A stretch of 64,000 bases of DNA from Diphasiastrum complanatum (lineage: Eukaryota > Streptophyta > Lycopodiopsida > Lycopodiales > Lycopodiaceae), in contig CM055095.1 in NCBI GenBank assembly GCA_029204225.1, positions 32,068,936 through 32,132,935 of the forward strand, given 5' to 3'. Under the pieces are notes generated by a model. The model made no database searches. It was given only the letters and a program-made list of their open reading frames with translations, and was not told the origin of the DNA. The translations under genes and the position numbers were made by a program. Shown piece by piece: positions 12,230-24,315 of the stretch (within the stretch, counting starts at the first letter, position 1; the number at the start of each line of letters is the position of its first letter).

Positions 12230-13355
12230 TCAACATTTGGCACTCACAGTTCGAAAGCTTGAAATATGGGGATACTCTTGAGATAATTGTTTCCGAGCTT
12301 GTAAACTGTGTATGCCCCCAAAAATAAAAAAATGATATGAATCTAATAAAGAAAAATCGAAATTTGAAACATCGTTGCATTCGTTGGGATCAACCAAAAC
12401 AACAAAAGGAGTAACTATGGCCTGTGTATGATTTTTAAATTTTATTTTTAAATTATGTACATGTGTTTCATTCAGTTCTCTAACTTCCATTGGCTTGTCT
12501 TCTATTATTGGGTCTACAGGTGGCCTATCACACTGGTTTATGTCTAAAATCAAAGTTGTTTCTTTTATTTTTTTTGTTTTATGGATATCTTCTCTTAATT
12601 TGGCAAGCTCAGAGCTGTCTTGTAAAGGGCAGATGGATGCACCAGGTAGCGACATAGATGGTTCGGTGGCGGCTTTTTTGCTCTCAGTAGATGGGATGGA
12701 CTTATGGCGATGTGTAGCCATGGACTTTGGGCGTGACTTAGGTCTAGTGGGAGAAGACTCAGAAATATTATGAGATCTTATTTTTTTTGTGATGAGAGAC
12801 AGCTACAGTTTCATCCTCAACATTTTCAGAGGCCGGCTTTGTGACCTGAGCAGTGGTAGAAGCGGGCTTGCGAGGTCCAATAGATACACCTTTTGGACTC
12901 CGTAATGAATAGACTGGATCTTTCCCCTCAACAATAGCAGCTAGAACCATTTAAGACATTGCTTCATGCTCTGGACAGAAACAAAAATCAAGTTTAAAAT
13001 ATAATGAGTAAAGGCTTTTATCTAAAAGTTTAAAGAATTTTATATTTAGTAACAATTATGCTAAGCATGAAACAAATGTAGACAAACATGAATAAAAATA
13101 TGTTTCATAATTACACACCAAAGTAACTAGAGCTCTATCAAAATAGGCTTTGATGGCCTCATCCTGGCAAAGTCGGATCTTTATCATAGTCTCGTTCAGA
13201 ATGAAAATAGAACGAGACTTATCCATCTCCTTTACAAGTACATTCACAAACCCTTCTTCCTTATCCTCATCTGGTTGATCAACAAGCAATCTTTCTTGAA
13301 CTTTTAATAAGGTGAACAGCGGAAATTGATTTTGAAGGCTAGACTTATCAGCTGA
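12230..13355 (-). pseudogene. ParB-fold domain gene remnant with an intron
   Basis: Reading down from 13355, an open exon (about 13355-13120) has an acidic, helical sequence. It ends at a GTGTGT donor, and a CTGTCCAG acceptor lies near 12975. The second exon starts with a stop, then a basic Pro/Ser-rich stretch (12950-12768). A third segment (12721-12230, 163 codons) carries 'PMEVRELNETHVHNLK', 'VTPFVVLVDPNE' and 'FGGIHSLQARKQLSQEYP'. This order (specificity helix, hydrophobic strand ending in DP, then GG-x-HS/R with an A-x-x-x-L helix) resembles ParB/sulfiredoxin-fold N-terminal domains. Frames differ between segments. It is antisense to Gypsy E and ends exactly where E integrase begins. No C-terminal domain is present. 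The fold assignment is from pattern only. Confidence 0.5.
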
Positions 13356-14520
13356 TTGTCGGCCAGTTGTATCAAAGAGGTCAAGATGGAATTCTTCGGC
13401 GGTGTATTCTTCCTCATGAGACCACCCAGATCATTTCGCTTTCACATGAAGGCATGGGTGGGGGTCATTTTGCATCTGACATTACAGTTCGCAAGATCCT
13501 ACAATCAGGATGTTGGTGACCAACGACTCATAAAGATATGGAGGAATACTTGAAAAAGTGCGATGTGTGCCAAAGGGCAAGGAGACCAACAAGATTGAAC
13601 TATGACCTACTGCACCTAGTCCTAACCCAAGCACCGTTCAAAAAATGAGGATTGGATTATATTGGTCCAATTCACCCTACAGCAAGGAGTTCCCAGGCTC
13701 AATACATAATCGTAGCCACAGACTACCTCACCGAATGGGTCGAAGCCAAGACAATAGCTGATGCTAGGACCATTGCCAAGTTCCTTTATGAAAATATCAT
13801 TGTGCGCTTCGGATGCCCGGTGGAACTAGTCAGTGAGTGCAGAAGCCATTTCATCAACGAGACCATCAAGGTCCTGTTGGAGGAATTCTTCGTGATCCAC
13901 AGAACCAGTACACCTTATTATCCTTGTGGTAATGGGCAAGTAGAATCATCCAATAAGATCCTGTGTAGCGCACGAAAACAGTTGAAGCTAGCAGATCAGA
14001 TTGGAAACACAAGTTGCATGCTGCCCTGTGGGCATTCAGGACAACATATAAAGAAAGCACTGATCAAACACCCTTTCAATTGGTATATGGTCAGGATGCT
14101 GTGATGTCAGTAGAGTTTTTAGTTCCTTCATTAAGGATTGTCACTGCACAACATCTTAATGAGTCCAAATCTCTACATCTACGCCACGAAGCTCTGCATA
14201 AACTCTGTGAAACACGCTTACTAGTTGTGCATGCACTGGCAGCTAAAAAGGAAAGACGCAAAGCTTTCCATGATCGCAGATTACAAAAGAAGGATCTTTG
14301 TTCAGGAGATCTGGTCCTGATGTATAAAACCAAGGTGATCAAGGGAAAGTTAAAACTCATTGGCGAAGGTCCTTATAGGATCAAGAAAATTCTTAATCAT
14401 GGAGCCGTGAACTTAGAAAAAATATAGATGGGATGCCATTCGACACACCCATCAACGGTAGCTGGTTGCACAAGTACTGGCCACCACAGTAAGACAGATC
14501 CAGATTGGGGGTGGCACGTT
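13356..14520 (+). pseudogene. Ty3/Gypsy integrase of element E, with stops
   Basis: One main frame from about 13376 shows the H2C2 zinc domain ('SHEGMGGGHF' and 'KKCDVCQRARRP'), then the rve core starting 'GLDYIGPIHPTARSS'. Stops replace tryptophans before 'PTTHKDME' and before 'GLDYIG'. The second catalytic Asp position reads Glu ('ELVSECRSHF'), and the third acidic residue lies in 'NGQVESSNK'. A frameshift near 14014-14030 moves the C-terminal part to another frame (14014-14427, 'KVIKGKLKLIGEGPYRIKKI'). It would have inserted the element's cDNA; it is now inactive. Pol upstream is replaced by the antisense ParB-like remnant. Confidence 0.85.
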
Positions 14521-15255
14521 ACAAAAAGCTAGTCTGCTAAGCCATCACCACTAGATCTAAGGAGATCAAGCCAAATCAAGCTAAATCCATCAAGATTCAG
14601 CCAGATCTGGCAAGATCGGGAAAATCCATCAGAATCCAAGGAGGATCTAGATCCAGATAGGATAAAAAAGGAAGCAGATCATCAGATTGACTGATGGATC
14701 TACTACCAAGAATCCATCAGAACTTCTAGAGAACTACCAACAGTCAGATCAAGCCTGGATGAAGCTTATTACCAATTTACAAAAGTTAAAAATCAGAAAA
14801 TCTCAAGATCTCGTCAAAAAACACTCTGAAAGAGCACTTTTTTCATGATTTATTGAGATCCCCTAGGAGATAGCTCTTGAAAATTGGACAGTCACTAGAT
14901 CTGACCTAGATGCATCCATGAAAATCTCTGCGAGAGTTCTTGATGGAGAAATCATCATGTTTTAGTGTATGCGAGAGTTCCCAGAAGCTAAATTTTCAGT
15001 CTTGCAGAGCATCAAGATCATCTTACCAACCCTCGCAAGGTGTCTAAATGGAATCAGAATAGGAAATTAGCCTGCCTACATGGTTTGATCTTGAAAATCC
15101 AATCACAGGAACAAGTTGTGCAAGAGATCACTTCTTGCGAGAGTTGAACCCTCGCAGACAGCCTGAACCCTCGCAAAACCTTCGCATAGCATGGAATCGA
15201 GTCTTTCGATCCAACAACTTCGAAGCTATGATCAAGTAGGATTGAATTCAATTCG
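14521..15255 (+). other. Spacer downstream of E pol with repeated CTCTCGCAAG-type motifs
   Basis: No ORF. TGCGAGAGTT or the inverse AACCCTCGCA type recurs near 14920, 14970, 15030, 15135, 15150, 15165 and 15178. The same word fills the leader of element B (48460-49110), which runs in the other direction, so E and B are probably related. Confidence 0.6.
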
Positions 15256-16300
15256 TTGGAGTTCATTCGAAATATGACAGACGTAGGCACATGTACCGAG
15301 GATCCTAACATGCGCACTGCCTCCTTCGGATCCCAACATGGTATCAAAGCTATCTCTCTGTATATCCGACACCAACATGGTATCAGAGCTATAACATGTT
15401 TTAGATTGATATTGAAGCGTTTAGATATTCTCATTAGAATATACATTATCAGAATAATAATTCTGATATAGTGTAGACTTTCCCTCTAATTGTTTTCAGT
15501 CATACAATCTACTATCTACTACATACACTCATCTTGAAATTCCAAATGGATTCGCAACCACAGTCTGCTCTAATGGTAGACAAACTCGATGGTTTGAATT
15601 ACCACTTGTGGAAATTCAAGATGAGAGTAGTATTGATGGCCAAAGAACTTTGGAAAATAGTCGATGGAATTAACTAATTCCTAGTTTCGATGAGCAAGCA
15701 ATTTCCAAGTGGAAGCTCTGGGATGGCAAGGCTTTTACCTTGATCACCCTTAACATCTCCGACACACAGATTGGCCATATCAGACAAGCCAATCCTCGAA
15801 AGAAGCTTGGGATATATTGAATACAATATACGAAGTGAGAGATGTCACTTCGAAGCTGCATCCGAGGAGAAATTTCTTCTCTCTCAGAATGTCAGAAGGT
15901 GATTCTATTCAGAATCACATTAATCAATTTAAGACTTTGTTGGAGCAGATGGTGGCAATAGGTTCAGTGATAGAAGACTCAGACGTTGTACAAAATTCAG
16001 GATTGTTGAATCTTGAACTTCAACAATGACAAGAAGAAACAACTAGATCAACAAGCCCATGCAGTCAACACAAAGCAGAATGTCGTAGACGACGAAGAGC
16101 AAGAGGCCTTCATGGTGAACCATCACCATGTCGAACAATTAGAGGAATGGTTCCTCAATTTTGGAGCAACACAGCACATGACAAGCCATCAAGAATGGTT
16201 ATCAATTATTCGGCCTATAGCACCAAGAAGTTCGTTCACCTTGGAGACAACAGCTCACACAAAATTAAAGGTGAAGGTATTGTTAGACTGAATTTTTAGT
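15256..16300 (+). pseudogene. Copia gag-protease fragment
   Basis: Two TGGTATCAAAGC/TGGTATCAGAGC words (near 15340 and 15379) look like tRNA-Met primer sites. A gag starts at 15546 ('MVDKLDGLNYHLWKFKMRV'). After stops and shifts, gag helices follow at 15817-16029 ('MSEGDSIQNHINQFKTLLEQ'). A later segment (16013-16291) ends with the protease-like 'EEWFLNFGATQHMTSHQEW', where the catalytic Asp of the usual D-S-G is Asn. No RT or integrase follows. It interrupts the sequence between the E spacer and the accessory ORF at 16350. Confidence 0.75.
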
Positions 16301-16349
16301 TGAAGAATTGGATTCTGATTCTTCATTGAAAAATAGTTTTTCATCTAGT

Positions 16350-17118
16350 TCAAGTTTAGACTCGGACTCTTCTAGTGAGGATGAAAGATCAAAATCTCAA
16401 ATACTGCAACTTATAACCGATACAACCCTACTTTGAAGGAATTCGAGGAATAGTAGCACGTGCCTCTGGCCACCAAAGACCTGATGGAGTTCGGGTTTCC
16501 AGAAGGACCAATCAGAATCACGAAGAAGCTGAAGGAACTAGAGAGCATTCAACATCTCCAATTCCTGGATACCATAGTGGCTACCTGTTAGAGGCCATCA
16601 AGATCAAGGACTTGGCAACAACATGTGCATATCTAACCAAGTATATGCACAAGCAGAGGTCAAAGGCAAACACATTCCCATGTTAGTTTTTTCGCTGCTA
16701 GTAGAATCACTTGTGCAAAGAGTCGCACTCTACAACTGGGCCAACACAATAGCGAATTTCTTGCATGAAGGAATTAGCAAGAAGTAGACCTTCACCACCT
16801 TTGGGTACCTGCTTTTTGACATTACGCAATCACAGATCCAATGCCATGACCTAAAGGTAGTCTTGTCACCTTTGGACAAGCAGCTTAGGCAGTTGCAGAT
16901 GATAACCGAACCAAAAATAGTTGCTTAGGAAGGTGATAACCGAACCAAACATAGTTGCTAAGAAGAGGAACAATTGAAAGCATCTATGCCAGCCACGAGG
17001 TCCTCGAAGAAGATCACACCTCAGAGGAAAGGCAACAAGAGCACTCAAGGAGCAACAATCGAAGCAAACACCACCCACAAAAGAAAAAGAACAAGAGTCT
17101 GCAAAGGGTAAAAAATCA
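16350..17118 (+). pseudogene. Accessory ORF D, left part, interrupted by Copia A
   Basis: Broken plus-strand frames give a Ser-rich start, 'FPEGPIRITKKLKELESIQH' near 16495, 'ALYNWANTIANFLHEGI' near 16720 and a Lys/Gln-rich tail just before 17118. The YNW motif also occurs in the accessory ORF of element B near 22490. Stops are present (for example 16783-16785). The tail frame continues in the same frame at 58197 if Copia A and one copy of its 5-bp target duplication are disregarded, so this is the pre-insertion host of A. It is probably a Gypsy-type downstream ORF of unknown function. Confidence 0.55.
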
Positions 17119-17380
17119 TGTTAGAAATCAATGATAAACTTCATTGTTATTGTTTACGAGGTACATTAATGTTGACAGCTGTGACCAACTGTCATTAGCC
17201 GTAGGCTAGTCTATTATCTACTCGTAGGTTTTCTCTCTCTATCATGGGTTCAGGGTTTATTTGTACATTTTACATTCTGTATGAGTTAGAGTGATTGAGT
17301 GATAGTGCATGTTCTTCTCTCGCCTTCTTGTGGTGATTGCTTATGGTGAATGCTTGATGTTGCATATCTAATTCTTGACA
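17119..17380 (+). repeat. 5' LTR of Copia A
   Basis: 262 bp from TGTTAGAAATC to TTCTTGACA, about 92% identical by eye to 57929-58191. It ends directly at the primer-binding site. Confidence 0.92.
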
Positions 17381-17392
17381 TGGTATCAGAGC
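17381..17392 (+). other. Primer-binding site of Copia A
   Basis: TGGTATCAGAGC, immediately after the LTR, is complementary to the 3' end of plant initiator tRNA-Met, the standard primer of Copia elements. Confidence 0.9.
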
Positions 17393-18341
17393 AGCAATAG
17401 TCCTGTGTGCCTGATCAGTGGATACAGCTTGTTACAGGCTCTGCAACGAAGTGAGAAAGTCCTTCACGGGAGGTGAAAGCTTGAAGAGATAAAAACAGTT
17501 GGAAGAAATTCTTCTTTGGTGTATTTTGCAGGTTTGGAGTTCAAAATCATCAGTGGGGAACGAAGACACGGTCTCGGAGCATCAGAAAGGCCAGGGCAGC
17601 ATAAAAAAAGTTGGAAATCTATTGAGTGGGGAGATTTTTACAATACTTCCTAGTTGTTGTGAAAAGCACAGTCTCGAAGGCATCCAAAAGGCCGGGGCAA
17701 CATCAGACAAATTGAAAATCTGTTGAGTGGGGGAGATTTTTACAATACTTCCTAGTTGTTGTGGAAAGTGCTATTTGTGTGAGAGGTTTGCCAAGAAATC
17801 TCTCATTTGTCTGTTTGGAGGACCACAAATCACACTAGATAGTGTCTAGTACTATCATTCAGAGTTAGGAAGCTTCATACTTTTCACATTACTGATCTCT
17901 GTCTTTTGAACGATCACACATTTCGAAATCTTTGCAAAGAGGAGGCAGCGTAGCCACCACGCTGAAGTGGAAAATCTAGAATATTCTCTCTAAAAGTTCT
18001 TATATTCTCTCTACTTTTTATCTTGTCCATACCAATATCGGATCGACGCACCAGAGGTAAAGAAAACCAAGAGCAGTCGTACATCTGCACATCATACCGA
18101 TATCAATATCAATACCAATATTGGAGCAACGTGCCAAAGGTAAAAAAAATCTAGAGCAGTCGTCCATCCGCGCGTCATACCGATATCGCATATCTGTACC
18201 AATATCGGATCCACGTGCGCAAGCTAAAGAGAATCTCGAGTAGTCGTGCACCCGAGTGTCGTACCGATATCAGGTGTCCAACCAAAAATTTACAATTCTG
18301 TGGTGTGATAAATTTTGTGAACCAGACTCATCTATCCAGTA
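17393..18341 (+). repeat. Leader of Copia A with two sets of tandem repeats
   Basis: Two copies of a roughly 100-bp unit sit at about 17569-17670 and 17671-17772 (sharing AGATTTTTACAATACTTCC). Three imperfect copies of a roughly 85-bp unit sit at about 18028-18280, marked by ACCAATATCGGATC and AGAGCAGTCGT. No convincing ORF is present; a 77-codon minus-strand frame is a by-product of the repeats. Confidence 0.75.
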
Positions 18342-19092
18342 ATGGCAACTCTAAGCGAGAGTGTCCTGAATGAGTCAAGCAAATTGGAAGGTGCCGGCAA
18401 CTATGTAGTTTGGAAATTCAAACTGAAGAACATTTTGATAGAAAAGGAGCTGTGGGAGATCGTGATAGATGAAGAGACAAGGTCAGTGATTGAAGAAGAT
18501 CAACGGGCATTTGATAGGAGAAAATGGAAAGCCCATAATGTCATCAACTTATTAGTTAGAGATGCAATTATTCCCTATATTTCAGATTCAGAAGGACCAA
18601 AAGAAGCATGGGATACATTGAAGGCGTTGTTTGAAACGACAAATACATCTCGAATTCTTTTTCTGAAGACGAAGTTGCATACATTGCGGATGGATGATGG
18701 TGCAACTATTGCCGATCACATATTGAAGATCAAAGAGATCCGTGACCAATTAGCAGCAGTTGGAGAGCGAGTACAAGATCTTGAGATTGTGCAATTGACA
18801 TTGAATAGTCTGAGTGAGTCACATCAGATGTTTGTGACGCGTATAGCCACAAGAGAAAATCTTCCAACCTTTCAAGAACTAGGTGGATTGCTTTTGCAAG
18901 AAGAGCAACATCAAGAGAACTTGAATCATCGTAACAGGAGCTATGATCAAGCTCTTGCAGTTAGAGGACGAGGTAGAAGATTTGGCCGTGGAAGGTATCA
19001 ATCAAGAGGAGGAAACTCAAGCCGAGGATAATTTCAACAATTTCATGAGCAAGTCAATGATAGTCCGAATCGAGGCAATTGGAATCAAGGCC
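18342..19092 (+). pseudogene. Copia A gag, interrupted by element B
   Basis: The ATG at 18342 opens a 229-codon frame: an N-terminal gag segment ('SKLEGAGNYVVWKFKLKN'), the UBN2-type helical core ('AWDTLKALFETTNTSRILFL', 'ADHILKIKEIRDQLAAVG'), and an Arg/Gly-rich tail ('RGRGRRFGRGRYQSRGG'). A TAA at 19029-19031 is followed by more in-frame sequence up to 19092, where the B LTR begins. The CCHC knuckle lies beyond the insertion at 54915-54960. Gag would form the cytoplasmic particle. Confidence 0.9.
19088..19092. other. Target-site duplication of element B, left copy (AGGCC)
   Basis: AGGCC directly precedes the B LTR and recurs at 54864-54868 directly after the other B LTR. The gag frame of Copia A is continuous when one copy is counted. 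Confidence 0.93.
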
Positions 19093-19906
19093 TGTAGGGT
19101 CAAAGATCTCGCGTAGTATAGCCCTCCCGCCTGTCAACAACAGTTAGATCACTGGATAGGTACCTAACTATGCATAGATGCTACTTTTAGTTAGTTTCCT
19201 ACTTTCTCCCTTAACTCTACTCACCACTAACACTATTCTCCTTTAACTCTACTCCTCTACACTAACATTCATCATGATTTGGGTGAAGGGAAGGGATAGA
19301 AAAGAAGAGGTTGAGAAGAGAAGAGAGAGAGATAGAGAGATAGAGAGTGAGGGCGGAGGTTAGCTCAAATGCTCCTTATGCTTGCTAATGGAAAAGCATT
19401 CACTATGGCAAACAATAAACATGAAAATAGAAAGCAATGGAAAACACAATCAAGAGCATTAGCAAGTAGTAAATAGCAAATGAGGATGCTTCTCTTCCAA
19501 AAATGGTAGAGTTTTCTCCTTCTCATTAAGCATTCCAATAGTGTACAAATGGTGTCTTTTTATAGCATGGGGAAGGCCCTTGCCCCTCAATCCTATTGGC
19601 TAATATTCACAATGATCCTATCCATTCATCTTGGACCCAACTTCCATAAAAAGTACATTAGAAATCACAAGATTCATGTGAGTCCCAATTTGGACTCAAC
19701 TCTAAAAAGTAATCTCTAAGTTTAAAAATGACATTGGGCCTCTAGTTTTATTTTAATTCCAAGGCCCAAGTCATGTTTATTTTATTTACAACTTTATTTG
19801 CATGCTCATTGGGCCATGGGATTATACACGTAGGATGCCATGCCCTCGCAACACATTTTATTGGATGATTTTATTTATTTACACTTTGTTGGGAATACCC
19901 CCAACA
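19093..19906 (-). repeat. 3' LTR of element B
   Basis: 814 bp, TGTAGGGTC...CCCCCAACA on the plus strand. On the minus strand GCTATAAAAAGACACC is the TATA region. It matches the split copy at 49475-54863 base for base apart from scattered changes. The sequence next to it (GGACCCACGGCCTG) is only weakly purine-rich on the minus strand, so its polypurine tract is poor or eroded. Confidence 0.9.
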
Positions 19907-19929
19907 GGACCCACGGCCTGAAGTAGTGT

Positions 19930-22900
19930 CGATCCCTCGGCACTCTGCCGGTTTAGTATAGCTTCCTCTTTGCCCGCCTCTGGTGGATCAAGTAACCCGT
20001 AACGTCTTCCATGAAGTCGAGATAGTCCAGTTTCTTTGAGTCCTTGGGCGTGTGGAAGGACTTGCGGACTCCTGTTAGCCGTTCTTGATCGATCCAGGCT
20101 TGGAATCGGCGCGTCCAGGGTTCTCCAAGGAATGCAGCTCTATAATATACATGAGCGACTGGCAGCTGATCTTCGACTTTGTCGGAAGCTAGCACCCTAT
20201 TAAGATCAAAGAATATTGCGGGAAGAAAATCATCCCATTTAGTTTCGATCCCCATCAGGTGTTCTAAGTCCCGGACGTAAGTGGCTGTCGCGCGGACTGT
20301 GGGATCAGGGCAATTGATATATTGGTTTTCGAACGTGGTGAGAGTCCCTTTGGCATCTATATCCGTCGTCCACCCATATTGCGATGGTATGATCGGCCAA
20401 TTAAAATTGTGAAGTGTGATTTTGTGCAGAGGGGTGCCACATTCCGCCCATTTGGATCTTCATGTACATGGCAGGAAGTGCGCGTTCATCCATAATTGTT
20501 GTGGACTTGTCATGTGGCCCTGATGGCCGCAGGGTCTCTTTCGAATAACTGTTGACGCCACTCTAGTTGTGTTGGAGGGCGGGTAACGCTTGCAGTTCTT
20601 TTTCCTTGATTGTGTGAGCAGAAAACAATATCTGCCAGCCGCCTCTTGATGCTCGTGGAGATACTTTGATAAAAATTCATTGATTTTCTTCTCCACGAAC
20701 TTCGATCTTCGGAAGGCCTGGTTGGCATATATCGTACGTGAACCTCTGGATGATGTTGCTTGGCTTTGGCTGGTGGTTGCGCCTTGGCCCTAGTCTCGCG
20801 TCTCAGTAGCCGCATCCGTTTGCCCTTGGTCTTGGCCTTCGGACCCTTGATCTAGTTGAGATCCCCCTGCTGCCTGATCTTGGCTGGTACTAGCCTGCGC
20901 AGCGTCAAAATTAGGTGGCAGTGGAATTACCATGAGGGTGGGCTGGGCCTTCGTATCCATGACTTTCTGGCAGGCCTTGAGGTCTTGCTTGGCCTGGGCG
21001 AGCTCGTGTGTTGCACTTGCCCGATATTTGTTGAACTCTGCCTGGTAACTGGTTAGGGTTTGGCTATAAACCTGCACCTGACGTCGTAGAAGATTCATCT
21101 CTGATTGAGAAAGCGGCCTTGAGTCCGGTGTAGGTTGAGCTAACCAGACGATCTTTTCGTCTTGTAGGGCTTTGACCTTCGTCCCCAGACGCGTATTTTC
21201 TACTTCCAAAAGGGTAAGTTGCGTCTGGATGGGGGCAAGTCGTTGGGACGTTTCAGCTTGAAGCTCTCGCACCTTCGTGGAGGCCTCATCAGCGCGTTGG
21301 AGAGGCTTTGGATATATTTGTTGAGGCCCTCCTCCTTCTGCTGCAGCTTGGCAATCTCCTGGTGCCCTGCTTGTTCGTGTTGCTGAGCCAAAATCAGCTC
21401 TTGCTACAGCTTGGTGAGGTCTGCTCACAGCTATGTATTATTTGTCGCCAAGTGTAGTACCCTGCTTTCTAGAATAGCTTTGGCCACTACCACATCTAGG
21501 ATGTATTTTTTCAGAGTTTGGTACGCCGTCGTTAGGTTTGTGGGAGCAACCGATACACTGGCACTGGCAGGGGCTTGTGTTATATTGGCCCCGACGATTG
21601 GTGGAATCCCGTCGTCATTATCTTCTATCAGGTTCTCATTGGACCTGATGCCATTTGGGGCAGTAGGATCAGTATGATCTGGCGATGGTACAAACATTGT
21701 TTGGACAAATGTGTCATCAAGCAATGGTTGGTTGCCCTCGGCAACCTTTGTTGACGAAGCGGATGGGGTTTGAGAAATAACTGTGGAAACAGGGGTGAGG
21801 ATGGTTTGTCCGAAGGAGAGGATGGGAGGAAACAGAGGGAAACTGGAGGGTGGTATGGAGTATGGAAGAAGGTGAGGATGGAGTAGAAAGTGTCTGGAGT
21901 GGGAGTGAAAAATTTATAACTTGCATCCATGCCAGAGTGTTAGGGGACAATTGTAAATCAGAAGGATTGAATGTGAGAGGAGCAATGGTGGTGGCAGGAG
22001 TGATGGAGGATGCGATGGTGATGGATGAAATTGTGGATAATGGAACAGAGATAGGAGTGGTATCAACAGAGGAAACATGGATGGACACAGAAACAGATGT
22101 GGATGGACCAGGGAGAGAGGTAGCGACAACAGAGATCGGAGAGGGGGGTTGCACAGAAGAGGAAGTGGCGGTAGTTGATGGAGTGGTTAGTGCGGTAGTG
22201 GAGACACGTCTTCGAGTAACAAATGGAGATGTGGATGTAGAGGCAGTGCCCTGCATTTGTTTGCTAGCCGTTGTGTTAATAACTATAGGTTGGGAGGAGA
22301 TAGATGCTTGAGATGGTGGATAAAGGTTAGTATGTGGCAAAAGAGTAGACATGAGGCTTGAGCGTTGGAAACCGCGCACTTTTGCCTCGAGAAGTGCACA
22401 GGCAAAGTTACACAACTGGGGACCTGCTGCGATACGGTCACGGTTGTTGGGTTTAATGGAAAGGGTTAGCTCACGAAGGAGGAAGTTATGCCAGTTGTAT
22501 GGCACAACGGAGGGGTTAGGAAATTTCAGAAAGGATTCCACTATCTGACTCGGCAGCTTAGACTGAATTCTGTCCTTGCAAAATGTTGAAGTGACTATAA
22601 AGTTATTCAACAAATGCGCAGCTGCCTGTATGACGGGTTCCGTGATAGCTTCTATTAGGTAAGCATTGTTAGTCTAGATGGGGACTTCGGGTGCAGTTTG
22701 GGTGATGAAAGGTTTGATCAAACCTTTGGCATAGCCATGGGAGATGGGTTGACGATCACCGGACATAATGCCAATGGTGACCATCAAGTCGGTGTTAATC
22801 CTGACCTTGTACGTGGTACCTTGGTACAGGAAGTGAAAATGAGCCTTGTCCTCGTCCTAGGTGGCGTAAGCATGGAGGGCGAGGCCCAAGTTAATCTCAG

Positions 22901-23405
22901 AACAGAAGAGCACCGGGTAAAAACCCATTGCCTCTAGAAGTGGACCGACTGTCTGCAACCATGGTTGGATCAGAGCGTCAGAGGGTAGAGGCCAAATCTG
23001 TGTGGCCTCAGGGATGTCACGCTAGCTGTTTGGCGCCAGAGTCTTCAGAGGATGAGGAGGCCATGTTAGCAGTGATGATTAGAGGTCGAAAAAGTAAGAA
23101 AAACGGTGGAGAATGGAAAAAGATGTGGAAACAGTAGAAAACTGAGAATAACGAGTGTTGGATGACAAGGAGTGTAGTTCAGAGTGCAGATCGGTGTTCA
23201 GTATAATTAGATGACAGCTGGTAGGAAGTTTGTTTGCAAACGGAGAATTTGATAATTTCAGAGTAAATTTCGACAGAGCTTCGCTAGCAAAGGTGACAAA
23301 TGACTCGAATTCAGCCTTTATATAGCGGAATTTAGAGTGCGTATCAGGTGAAATCCACTTTCCCTTGCTCAGTTCCACCCAAATTTTGGTAGGCACCTTC
23401 TTCAC
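19930..23405 (-). pseudogene. Accessory ORF of element B: Ser/Pro/Thr-rich, coiled coil and C-terminal domain
   Basis: On the minus strand, from 23405 down: an N-terminal piece (23405-23079); a segment with 'YNWHNFLLRELTLSI' (within 22613-21717), which becomes a long Ser/Thr/Pro-rich linker; a coiled coil (21428-20790) with 'QSEMNLLRRQVQVYSQTL' and 'THELAQAKQDLKACQK'; and a C-terminal domain (20255-19953) with 'KWDDFLPAIFFDLNRVLASD'. Pieces lie in different frames and carry stops. The coiled coil and C-terminal domain are clearly homologous to the accessory ORF of element F. The place downstream of pol, before the 3' LTR, is where some plant Gypsy elements carry an env-like or extra ORF. I see no membrane segment. 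Function is unknown. Confidence 0.7.
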
Positions 23406-24315
23406 AAAATTCTAAGACCTCAAGAAAGTTTGCGAGAGTTTAGAAGGTGATTTGGCTAACCATGCACGAATGTACTGAATTCTAGATTTAGGTACCGTAA
23501 AGCGTCTAGGAATGGTGATTAGAACAATGAATTTGAGTAATGCTATCAGTCACACGAATAGTTTAATCTAGAATAATTTATCTACAAGCATGAATCTATC
23601 TGAACACTAATAAAGTAAGCATTCATTCACTACATACACAACTCGAATTAAGAAACGAATATTATATATAGTCAAGAATGATAATAGTCTAAATGCAGAC
23701 AGAGTCGCGTTCTTTCTAAGACAATACTCTATAGTAATAGAGAGAAAGAACAGACCAATTGTGCTCTGGATGTTCAATCACTGATGGTGTAGATGGACGA
23801 TTCAGCTACTGTAGATTTCAAAATGTAATCTTACAACTGATAAGTTGATGGATATTTGTATAGATGGCTAGCTAATTAAAAGAATGGTTAATCTGTACAT
23901 TGCAAATTAGATTAATCCACTACATGTTGTTGTCAGTCACTTTCGGACAATATTTGAACTCATTGGAGACCCTACTCGATCGTGACGATGGTACGGTTGA
24001 GCCGCCTTTTGATCAACTCGACTTGAGAGTAACAGATGATCTCAAGGTTGTCGAATTGTCATCGAGGCTGAATAAAAAATATTCAAGGTGGTAGATAGTC
24101 GATGTGGCAGAATGGTTGAGAGGTCGAAAGTCAAAGTTGTCGAAATATTCAACATTGCAAATGCCGAATAGTTGAGGTGGTCGAACACTTTTGTGTCGTC
24201 AAGACAGTCACGAATTTCTTTGTACTATTTCTACAGACTGTTTGAAAAGAAGTGTAATTTAACAGAGTGTAAGCAACTATACAGATATTTACAACAATTA
24301 GTGAATGAATCTAGA
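23406..24315. other. No gene seen
   Basis: AT-rich sequence without a meaningful ORF. One TTTGCGAGAGTTT word near 23430 matches the B leader motif. The junction between B sequence and the following Copia fragment lies somewhere here. Confidence 0.4.

Noticed and set aside
12230-13355. Bacterial contamination as source of the ParB-like sequence
   Set aside because: It has intron-like GT...AG breaks, AT-rich composition like its surroundings and is flanked by plant Gypsy sequence without a composition step.
18018-18251. Minus-strand 77-codon ORF in the Copia A leader
   Set aside because: Produced by the 85-bp tandem repeats; no family similarity.
21850-22311. 153-codon plus-strand ORF rich in Val/Gly/Glu
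   Set aside because: Antisense shadow of the Ser/Thr/Pro-rich linker of B's accessory ORF.
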